DNA from: Strigops habroptila
Lineage: Eukaryota > Chordata > Aves > Psittaciformes > Psittacidae
Reading direction: 5' to 3'
Length of the DNA stretch: 64,000 nucleotides
NCBI RefSeq assembly: GCF_004027225.2
Contig: NW_022651106.1
Span: 62,001-126,000, forward strand
Shown here piece after piece: positions 1-8,007 of this stretch (position 1 is its first letter; every line of letters starts with the position of its first letter). The notes beneath the pieces are model-generated. The model ran no database searches and was not told the origin of the DNA. It saw only the letters and a list, made by a program, of their open reading frames with translations. The translations under genes and the position numbers were made by a program.

Positions 1-960
1 TGGGTTTATAGGGTGGTGGCATCTCCACAGGGTTCAATTCGTGGTGGTTATGGGGTCTCTGACATCGAATTGGGTTGGTTTGGGTGGTGGCATCTCAGTG
101 GGGTTTAGATAACGGTGGGTCTGGAGGTGGTGGTATCTCCACAGGGTTCAATTCGTGGTGGTTGTGGGGTCTCTGACATCGAATTGGGTTGGTTTGGGTG
201 GTGGCATCTCAGTGGGGTTTAGATAACGGTGGGTCTGGAGGTGGTGGTATCTCCACAGGGTTCAATTCGTGGTGGTTGTGGGGTCTCTGACATCGAATTG
301 GGTTGGTTTGGGGTGGTGGCATCTCAGTGGGGTTTAGATAACGGTGGGTTTGGAGGTGGTGGTATCTCCAGAGGGTTCAATTCGTGGTGGTTGTGGGGTC
401 TCTGACATCGAATGGGGTTGGTTTGGGTGGTGGCATCTCAATGGGGTTCCCCTATCATTGATATGGGTGGTGGTGGCATCTCAGTGGGGTTCCGTTCATG
501 GTGGTTATGGGGGTCTATGGCCTCGATTCAAGCGGTTTTGAGACCCTGACCTCAAACAGGGTTGGTTTGGGTGGTGGTATCTCCATGGGGTTCAAGTCCT
601 GTTGGTTTTGGTGCTGGTGGCACCTCCATGGGGCTTCACCCATCACTGCTATGGGCCTGGTGGCATCATTATGAGCTTCATTCACATTGCTATGGGGCTG
701 GTGGCATCTCCATGGGCTTCATTCCACGGTGGTTTTGGGGGTCTCTGACCTCCGAGCGGGTTAGTTTGGGTGGTGGCATCTCCATAGGCTTCAGTTCCTG
801 CCGGTTTTGGAGGTGGCGGCATCTCTGCAGGGTTTGCTTTGCGGTGCTCATGGGCTGGTGGCATCTCCACGGGCTTCATTCCACGGTGCTTTTGGGGTCT
901 CTGACCTGCCGTCAGGGCGTTTTGGGTGGTAGCATCTCCATAAGCTTCACCCCCATGGTG
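1..960 (+). repeat. Minisatellite in the intron before IgY CH4
   Basis: GT-rich tandem array. In 1-540 a unit of about 114 bp recurs: the word CAATTCGTGG starts at 35, 149, 263 and 378. From about 540 to 940 shorter, more diverged units carry the words GGTGGCATCTCC and GGGGTTCA. The stretch is open in some frames, but no Ig-domain cysteine/tryptophan pattern is visible before 971, and a splice acceptor ends it at 970. I read it as the intron between CH3 and CH4; the earlier constant domains lie left of the window. Confidence 0.8.
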
Positions 961-970
961 TCCCCTATAG

Positions 971-1317
971 GCAAGCGCTTGACCCCCAGCGTCTACCTCT
1001 TACCACCCCCACCGGAGGAGCTGAGCGGGTCCCATGCCACCTTGAGCTTGACCTGCTTGGTGCGAGGCTTCTACCCCGAGTCCATCTCGGTGGAGTGGCA
1101 GAAGAACCAGGACTCGTTGGAGGACTCAGCCTACGAGACCACCCCTCCCATGAAGGAGAAGGCGGGAGATGCCTCCTACTTCCTCTACAGCCGCCTGGTG
1201 GTGAAGAGGGAGGACTGGAACAAGGGGACAACCTACGTGTGCATGGTGGTCCACGAGGGGCTGCCCATGAGGTTCATCCAGCGCAGCATCAATAAGAGCC
1301 CCGGTAAAAGGAAGTGA
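971..1317 (+). CDS. IGHY: IgY heavy chain CH4 exon, secreted form end
   Basis: Last constant domain of an avian IgY (upsilon) heavy chain, the serum antibody heavy chain of birds. The exon follows a CCCCTATAG acceptor at 970 and starts in phase 1, as Ig constant exons do. The C1-set hallmarks are present: [10 protein letters not shown] with the first cysteine, VEWQKN with the core Trp, and [11 protein letters not shown] with the second cysteine. The secreted form ends SPGKRK, stop at 1315-1317. Within the codons for PGK there is a donor, G|GTAAAA, at 1303/1304. This is the same place mammalian IgG uses to splice to membrane exons, so the exon can end at 1303 (membrane) or 1317 (secreted). Class is inferred from the 27-residue membrane tail further on, since IgM has only about three residues there. 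Earlier domains are outside the window. Confidence 0.88.
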
Positions 1318-1373
1318 GAGGTGGCGGCATCTCGGTGGGGTTCCCGCGCGCTCGGGCGCCGGGGTGGGATGGG

Positions 1374-1379
1374 AATAAA
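1374..1379 (+). promoter_or_regulatory. IGHY: AATAAA signal for secreted IgY mRNA
   Basis: Canonical AATAAA 57 bases after the secreted-form stop codon. Use of this site before splicing to M1 would give the secreted heavy chain. The resulting 3'UTR would be only about 80-90 nt. Confidence 0.7.
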
Positions 1380-1429
1380 GGAGAAGATGGTTCAAGCGGT
1401 GCCTGGTTCTGTGGGGGGACGGTGGGGAT

Positions 1430-2600
1430 GGCGGGTGGAGGTGGGTGGAGGTGATGGATGGATGATGGTGGAGATGATGGATAGATGATGATGGTGATGG
1501 ATGAAGATGGATGATGATGGAGATGGATGGAGATGATGGATGGATGGTGATGGAGATGATGGACGGATGATGATGGTGGTGGATGGAGATGGATGGTGAT
1601 GGGTGGAGATGGATGATGATGAATGGAGATGGATGGAGATGATGGATGGATGATGATGGTGATTGGATGGAGATGGATAATGGATGATGATGATGGATGG
1701 AGATGGACGGAGATGATGGATGGATGATGATGGTGATTGGATGGAGATGGATAATGGATGATGATGATGGATGGAGATAGACGGATGATGGTGGAGATGG
1801 ATGGAGATGATGGATGGATGGAGATGGTGATGGATGAAGATGGATGATGATGGATGGAGATGGATGGAGATGGATGGATGATGATGGTGATGGATGGAGA
1901 TGGATGGATGATGGCGGAGATGGATGGAGATAGACGGATGATGGTGGAGATGGATGGAGATGATGGATGGATGGAGATGGTGATGGATGAAGATGGATGA
2001 TGATGGATGGAGATGGATGGAGATGGATGGATGATGATGGAGATGGATGGAGAAGGATGGATGAAGATGGTGATGGATGGAGATGGATGGAGAGGGATGG
2101 ATGATGATGGAGATAGATGGAGATGATGGATGGATGATGATGGATGGAGATGGATGGAGGTGGATGGATGATGATGGAGATGGATGGAGATGATGGATGG
2201 ATGATGATGGATGGAGATGGATGGAGAGGGATGGATGATGATGGAGATGGATGGGGAAGGATGGATGAAGATGGTGATGGATGGAGATGGATGGAGAGGG
2301 ATGGATGATGATGGAGATAGATGGAGATGATGGATGGATGATGATGGATGGAGATGGATGGAGGTGGATGGATGATGATGGAGATGGATGGGGAAGGATG
2401 GATGAAGATGGTGATGGATGGAGATGGATGGAGATGGATGATGGATGATGGTGGATGATGGATGGACAAGAGGAACTGGACATTCCTCCCATCCATGGGG
2501 GCAAGAGGTGGGAGAAGAACCTGTGGGAGATGGATGGAGATGGGTGGACATGGGTGGACATGGATGGACATGGGTGGTGGACGGAGATGGATGATGGATG
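1430..2600 (+). repeat. GATGGA-type polypurine minisatellite
   Basis: About 1.2 kb of GGATGGAGAT/GGATGATGATGG units on the + strand, with longer higher-order repeats (for example the blocks near 1,790-2,040 and 2,080-2,400). It fills the first part of the CH4-M1 intron. The opposite strand is open in several frames (His/Pro/Ser/Ile-rich), which is a property of the repeat and not a gene. Confidence 0.9.
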
Positions 2601-3690
2601 GTGGATTTTCCAAGCAAATTTGGGGAAATGAGGGAAAAATCATGGAAAATTTGGGGAAAATTGGGGGGAAAATGAGGAAATTTGGGGGAAGTTGGGGGGA
2701 AACTGAGGAAATTTGGGGGAAATTTGCAAAAACTGGGGCAAAACCAGGAGAATTTGGGGGGAAATTGGGAAAATTGGGGGGAAATTGAGGAAATTTGAGG
2801 AAAATCGAGGAAAACTTGGGGAAATTGGGGGGGGAAATGGAAGGAATTGGGGGGAAATTGGGGAATTCAGGAGAAAACTGGGGGAAATGGTGCAAAAATG
2901 GGGCAAATCGGGAGGAAACAGAAGAAATTTGGGGAAACCGTGGAAAATCGGGTGAAACGAGGGGCGAAGGAAGGGAATTTGGGGGAAAACGGGTGAAATT
3001 TGGGGAAATCGGGGGGAAATTGAGGGAATTTGAGGCAAATTGAGGCAAATTTGGGTGGAAACAGAAGAAATTTGGGGGAATGGAGAAAAATTGGGGAAAT
3101 GGAGGAAATTTGAGGCAAGTTTGGGAGATCAGGGGAAAAACTGAGGAAATTTGAGGCAAATTTGGGGAAATTTGGGGAAAACCGAGGAAATTTGATGGAA
3201 ATTTGGGGAAATAAAGGAAAAAGTGGGGAAATTTGAGGCAAATGTGGGAAAATTGGGGCAAATTGGGGGAAACTGAGGAAATTTGAGGGGAATTTGGGAA
3301 AACTGGGAGAAAATTGAGGAAATTTGAGGAAAAATGGGGGAAATTGAGGAAATTTGAGGAAAATTTAGGAAAATTGGGGGAAATCGGGGAAAAACTGAGG
3401 AAATTTGAGAGTAATTTGGGAAAATTGGGAGAAAATTGAGGAAATTTGAGGAAAAATGGGGGAAATTGAGGAAATTTAGGGGAATTTGCATGGTTAATGG
3501 ATGGAGATGGATGGAGGTGGATGGAGATGGATGGAGGTGGATGTAGATGGTCATGGATGGAGGTGGATGGAGATGGATGGAGATGGATGGAGATGGTGAT
3601 GGATGGAGGTGGATGGAGATGGTCATGGATGGAGATGGATGGAGGTGGATGCAGATGGATGGAGGTGGATGGATGGAGCTGATGGCCCAT
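2600..3690 (+). repeat. Purine-rich GGGGAAATTTGAGG array, then GATGGA again
   Basis: 2,600-3,490 is a degenerate array of about 20-bp units built on GGGGAAATTTGAGGAAA; 3,490-3,690 returns to GGATGGAGATGG units. Together with the preceding array this makes the intron between the secreted poly(A) site and exon M1 almost all purine on the transcribed sense strand for more than 2 kb. No exon is visible inside it. Confidence 0.88.
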
Positions 3691-3736
3691 CACGGACCAT
3701 CATGGAGCCCTTGTCCCCCCCTGTCCCCACCTCCAG

Positions 3737-3867
3737 ACATGCTCCTCCCCGAGGACCTTTGCCATGGTGACCCCGACGTGGCCAATGGGCCCTGGGACAC
3801 CGTCGCCGTCTTCATCACCCTCTTCCTCCTCAGCGTCTGCTACAGCGCCACCGTCACCCTCTGCAAG
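3737..3867 (+). CDS. IGHY: IgY membrane exon M1 (extracellular spacer and TM helix)
   Basis: First membrane exon, used for the B-cell-receptor form. Acceptor CCACCTCCAG at 3736, donor AAG|GTGGGG after 3867; 131 nt. The first base pair completes the G left by the CH4 internal donor, giving DMLLPEDLC, a short acidic spacer with one cysteine. The helix follows: VAVFITLFLLSVCYSATVTL, nearly the same as the mammalian IgG membrane helix and carrying the polar YSAT face that packs against CD79A/CD79B. The exon ends in phase 0 at a lysine, ready to join M2. Confidence 0.92.
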
Positions 3868-4079
3868 GTGGGGTGGCCTATGGGGCTTCCTATGGGGCTT
3901 CCTATGGGGCTTCCTATGGGGCCCGTGGGTGGGGGGGAAGGGGGAGAGGTGGAGGAGCTATGGGTGGTGGAGGAGGTTTGGAGGACCCATAGGTGGTGGT
4001 GAAGGTGCCATAGGTGATATTGAAGGAGATACAGAGGTCCTATGGGTGGGGGCGAAGATAGGACCCATAGGTGGTGGGA

Positions 4080-4400
4080 GGGGTTGGAGGGGCTGGGTGG
4101 TCATTGGGTGGTCATTGGGTGGCCATTGGGTGGTCATTGGGTGGTCATTGCGTGTTCGTTGAGTGGTCACTGAGTGGTCATTGGATGGTCATTGGATGGT
4201 CATTGGGTGTTCATTGGGTGGTCGTTGGGTGGTCATTGGATGGTCATTGGGTGGCCATTGGGTGGTCATTGGGTGGTCATTGGGTGGTAGGAAGGTCATT
4301 GGTTGATCATTGGTTGATCATTGGTTGGTCATTGGGTGGCCATTGGCTGATGGTTGGTCATTGGTGGGTCATTGGGTGGCCATTGGTTGACGGTTGTTGA
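4080..4400 (+). repeat. Decamer array GGTCATTGGGT in the M1-M2 intron
   Basis: Roughly thirty copies of a 10-11 bp unit (GGTCATTGGGT, with TGG/GTC variants). Each copy carries ATTGG, the reverse of CCAAT. It occupies most of the 580-bp intron between the membrane exons. Before it, 3,885-4,070 has a few CCTATGGGGCTT copies and other low-complexity sequence. Confidence 0.85.
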
Positions 4401-4447
4401 TGGTTGCTGGTGGGACCGAACCCCCCTGAGCTGTTCCCCATCCACAG

Positions 4448-4531
4448 GTCAAGTGGGTCCTGGCCACCCTCCTGCACCTCAAGCCAAACCCCGTCCCCCA
4501 CTACAAGAACGTCATGAACCACATGGTCTAA
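4448..4531 (+). CDS. IGHY: IgY membrane exon M2 (cytoplasmic tail)
   Basis: Second membrane exon, acceptor CATCCACAG at 4447, stop TAA at 4529-4531. It encodes a 27-residue tail starting VKWVLATLLHLK and ending HYKNVMNHMV. A tail of this length is typical of IgG/IgY and not of IgM. The YKNV tetrapeptide sits where IgG has its Ig-tail tyrosine motif (YxNM); the Y-x-N core needed for GRB2 binding after phosphorylation is kept, while the final Met is Val. This exon and M1 together are the strongest reason to call the gene IgY. Confidence 0.92.
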   Translation, partial: VKWVLATLLHLKPNPVPHYKNVMNHMV

Positions 4532-5040
4532 GGGGAGGTCTCCCATTGGCTGCTGGAGCTGAAGCCACCAGGAGACCCAATAGGGTGGGTGGGAGGGGAG
4601 GGATGGACAATGGGTGGACATAAGCATGGAGAGGACACCCCATGGATGGACATGGCCACGGAGAGGACACCCCATGGGTGGACATGGCCATGGAGAGGAA
4701 CTGGAGGCTCAAGGAGGTGGTTCCTGTCCCTGTCCTCCACCCCTGTGTCCTCCCAGGTCCACCTTGGGGTGAGGAGATACGGATGGGGGGCCACCAGCAG
4801 CTAGGCAGGGGTAGGGGATGGTCATCAGGTCTACCCAAGGGGGGGCGGACACCAGGTCTACCCATAGACCATTATCCATAGTAGCGGCTATCAGGTCTAC
4901 CCATAGTAAGTACCAATAATGGCCATCAGGTCTACCCATAAAACGCCGCTAGTAGAGAGGTCTATCAGGTCTACCCAGGTAGAGGGCAGCCACCAGGTCT
5001 ACCCAAGAGGCGAAGGCGGGGAAGGCTAGTGTTGAAATCT
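4532..5040 (+). other. IgY membrane-form 3' region with short repeats
   Basis: Probably 3'UTR of the membrane mRNA. It holds repeats of ACACCCCATGGATGGACATGG (about 4,625-4,700) and about seven copies of a 20-40 bp unit containing CATCAGGTCTACCCA (4,820-5,010). No ORF with recognisable homology. Confidence 0.6.
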
Positions 5041-5079
5041 CCCTTTTCTGCCCCAACCCCCCCCGCAGATTTGGGTCAA

Positions 5080-5343
5080 AACCACCACATTTGACCATTA
5101 TTTGCATCTGTGCAACCGCCTCTGCCCAAAATAGCCCCCAAAAGCCCCTTTTCTGCCCCGTTCCACCCTCAGTAACGACCGAGTCTCGCTTTCAACCGCC
5201 GAGTTTTGACCGTTTCCCCCCTTTTTGGCCCCAAAAGCCCTTTTATGGCCCCAAAAAGTGCGGTCTATGGGAAAAGAGGCGTCTTTTGGGGGAAAAACAC
5301 CCATTTCGTGGTAAAAAACAACTTGTTTTGAGAGGAAATGAAA
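5080..5343 (+). promoter_or_regulatory. Candidate IgY 3' enhancer: octamer plus PU.1/IRF motif
   Basis: One of the few non-repetitive stretches near the IgY end. It contains a perfect Ig octamer ATTTGCAT at 5100-5107, overlapped by an E-box CATCTG at 5106-5111, an ACCACA (RUNX-type) motif just upstream, and a perfect PU.1-IRF composite GGAAATGAAA at 5334-5343 (consensus GGAANNGAAA). These are the classic parts of Ig enhancers. It may lie inside the membrane-form 3'UTR. Motif matches only; enhancer function is inferred. Confidence 0.4.
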
Positions 5344-5461
5344 CGTTTCGGATGGCAAAGAATAGACATGGCCAAAAGGCGGGTTCGGGGGGGGGGGGGG
5401 AATCATCGTTTTAAGGTAAAATAACCCAGAATTGATGATTAAAAAGCTTTTGGGTTCTAGG

Positions 5462-5472
5462 AATAAAATAAA
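5462..5472 (+). promoter_or_regulatory. IGHY: Double AATAAA signal for membrane IgY mRNA
   Basis: Two overlapping AATAAA hexamers (AATAAAATAAA) about 930 bases after the M2 stop codon, directly before the next repeat array begins. This is the best candidate for the end of the membrane-form transcript. Confidence 0.55.
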
Positions 5473-5479
5473 GGGAGAA

Positions 5480-7080
5480 AAATGCGTCCATTTGGGTCCA
5501 AAAACCTCATTTTAAGGCAAACCCCCCTTTATTTTACAGCAAAAACCCCTCATTTTAAGGCAAACCCCCCTCATTTTAAGGCAAAAAAACCTCATTTTGG
5601 GGCAGAACACACACACACCCCCCTTATTTTAGGGGAAAAAAGTCATTTAAAGCTTAAAAAAGTCTCATTTAAGGCTAAAACCCCCTAATTTTATAGCCAA
5701 AAAGGCTCATTTTAAGGCAAACCCCCCTCATTTTAAGGCAAAAATACCCCAATTTTGAGGCAAACCCCCTAATTTTAAGATAAAACTCACCAAATTTTAA
5801 GGCAAAACTCCCCCATTTTAAGGTAAAAACACTTGGTTTGAGGAAAAAGACTCATTTTAAGGCGAAAAAGACTCATTTTAAGGCAAACCCCTTCATTTTA
5901 AGGCAAAACCCCCCAATTTTACCCCCCTTCCCCTGGATTTGATGTCAAAAACCAGCATTTTTGGTGCAAAAAGCAGCATTTTATTGGCAAACCACACATT
6001 TTATCACCAAAACCCACAAGTTTTGCAGCAGAAATACACATTTTTGAGCAAAACCCACACATTTTAGGGCAAAACCACACAATTCAGGGCAAAAATACAC
6101 ATTTCAGGGCAAAACCAGACATTTTAGGGCAAAACCCCCCACGTTTTACAGCAAAACCACACATTTTAGGGCAAAAATACACATTTTAGGGCAAAACTAG
6201 ACATTTTAGGGAAAAACCCCCCACGTTTTACAGCAAAACCACACATTTTATGGCAAAAATACACATTTTAGGGCAAAAATACACATTTTAGAGCAAAAAA
6301 CACACATTTTAGGGCAAACCCACACATTTTACAGCAAAAACAGGCATTTTATGACAAAAAAACCTCCATTTTACACCAAAACAACATATTTTAAGGGGAA
6401 AAAAGCCATTTTTTCACCATTTTAACCCCCAAACTCCCTCTTTTTCCTCCCAAACCAGCCCCTTTCTGCAAAAAACCATCATTTCTACATTGAATTGACC
6501 CCAAATACCACTTTTTCACCCCAAAAAAGGGAGAATCGGGATGGGGGTTTAACCCCAAACCATGAAATTTGGCGCAAAATGACCCCAAACCTGCCTTTTT
6601 TGGTGAAATCCGACCAAAATGCACAAATCTTGATGCTTTTTGTCCCCAAATCGCCACTTTTTAACCCCAAAAGCTTCATTTTCGGCTTCCAAAAACCTTC
6701 ATTTCTCCCCCCCCAAAATCTTCACTTTTTGACCCGAAAATCTTCGTTCCTCTGCTCCAAAAACCTTCATTTTGGGGGCTCCAGAAATCTTCATGTTTCA
6801 CCCCAAAAAATCTTCACTTTCAGACCCCAAAATCTTCACTTTTAGACCCTCCCAAAAAATCTTCATTTTCGGCTTCCAAAACCCTCATTTTTCTGCCCCC
6901 CAAATCATCGCTTTTTCACCCAAAAGTCTTCATTTTAGGGCCAAAAAAACCCCTTTTTCTGCCAAAAATCGCCATTTTCGCCCATTCGACACCAAAAAAC
7001 ACTCGTTTTTGGGTCAAAACCCCCCAAAATCGCCTCTTTTTACCAAAAACCACCATTTTGGGGCTGGTTTTAAGCCCAAA
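5480..7080 (+). repeat. AT-rich degenerate array, about 20-bp unit
   Basis: A CATTTTAAGGCAAAACCCCC-type unit runs from about 5,490 to 6,400 (with a CACATTTTAGGGCAAAAC subfamily from 5,930 on). From about 6,430 to 7,080 it turns into CCCCAAAAATCTTCATTTT units. No gene visible. Much more AT-rich than the rest of the window. Confidence 0.85.
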
Positions 7081-7084
7081 TCCC

Positions 7085-7225
7085 CCTTTTTCGCCCCATT
7101 ACGGGCGCGATGCTGCCCCCTGGTGGATCGTCTGCTCCTCGCACCTGATTGGCCACCGCTCAGCCTCCCTCCATGGCGCTCTCTGATTGGTCAGGACCTC
7201 AATTGCCTTAGGAAAGGCCCCCAAA
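7085..7225. promoter_or_regulatory. Unique island with CTCF-type motif and two CCAAT boxes
   Basis: A non-repetitive stretch between IgY and FITM1. At 7113-7126 the minus strand reads CCACCAGGGGGCAG, which fits every position of the CTCF core consensus (CCASYAGRKGGCRS). ATTGGCC and ATTGGTC (inverted CCAAT) follow near 7150 and 7186. The position, between an Ig heavy-chain 3' end and an unrelated gene, is where an insulator would be expected. Binding is inferred. Confidence 0.45.
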
Positions 7226-7289
7226 TGGGTGGGAAAAGCCCCGGTTTGGGTCAATTTGGGCCCAAAAATGGGTCATTTTGGACATGAAG

Positions 7290-8007
7290 GATCTAAAGGG
7301 GCTTCTTATGGACCTCAAGGTCACCCCCAAACCCCGTCATTCCCCTCTAGAGCCCCATATCATGGACCTATGGACCTTGAGGACCATTGGGTCCTTCAAG
7401 ATACATGAGGTTCTTAAGGACCATTGAGGTTCTTATAGACATTATGGACCTATAGGACCTCCAAGTGCCCGTAGGTCCCCTCTAGAACCCCATATCATGG
7501 ACCTATGGACCTCCAAGACCCCATAACTCATCTCTATAACCCCCCATCACGGACCTATGGACCTTCAGCACTTGAGGTCCTTCAAGATACATGAGGTTCT
7601 TAGGGACCATTGAGGTTCTTATGGACATTATGGACCTTTAGGACCTCCAAGTGCCCATAATTCCCCTTCAGAACCCCATATCATGGACCTATGGACCTTG
7701 AGGATCATTTGGTCCCTCAAGATACATGAGGTTCTTAGGGACCATTGAGGTTCTTATGGACGTTATGGACCTTTGGGACCTCCAAGACCCCATAACTCAT
7801 CTCTCTAACCCCTATCATGGACCTATGGACCTTCAGGACTTGAGGTCCTTCAAGATACATGAGGTTCTTATGGGCACTGGAGGTTCTTATGGGCACTGGA
7901 GGTTCTTATGGACACTTGAGCTCCTTCTGGACCTTTCTTACGGGCAATGGAGGTTCTTATGGCCCATGGAGGTCCTTATGGACCTCCTGGACCTCAATGG
8001 CCACCCT
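7290..8007. repeat. Minisatellite downstream of FITM1
   Basis: Diverged tandem units built from ATCATGGACCTATGGACCTTGAGGACC and CAAGATACATGAGGTTCTTA, repeating about every 50-190 bp up to the FITM1 stop codon. FITM1 is on the minus strand, so its 3'UTR must start here. I find no AATAAA on the minus strand in this stretch. Confidence 0.75.

Noticed and set aside
1126-3693. Open frame of 855 codons on the minus strand (His/Pro/Ser/Phe-rich)
   Set aside because: Antisense of the GATGGA and GGGGAAATTT arrays in the IgY intron, ending antisense to CH4. Repeat artefact.
5098-5406. Minus-strand frame of 102 codons over the enhancer candidate
   Set aside because: No recognisable domain, proline/glycine-poor composition without homology, and the opposite strand is equally open. 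Not called as a gene.
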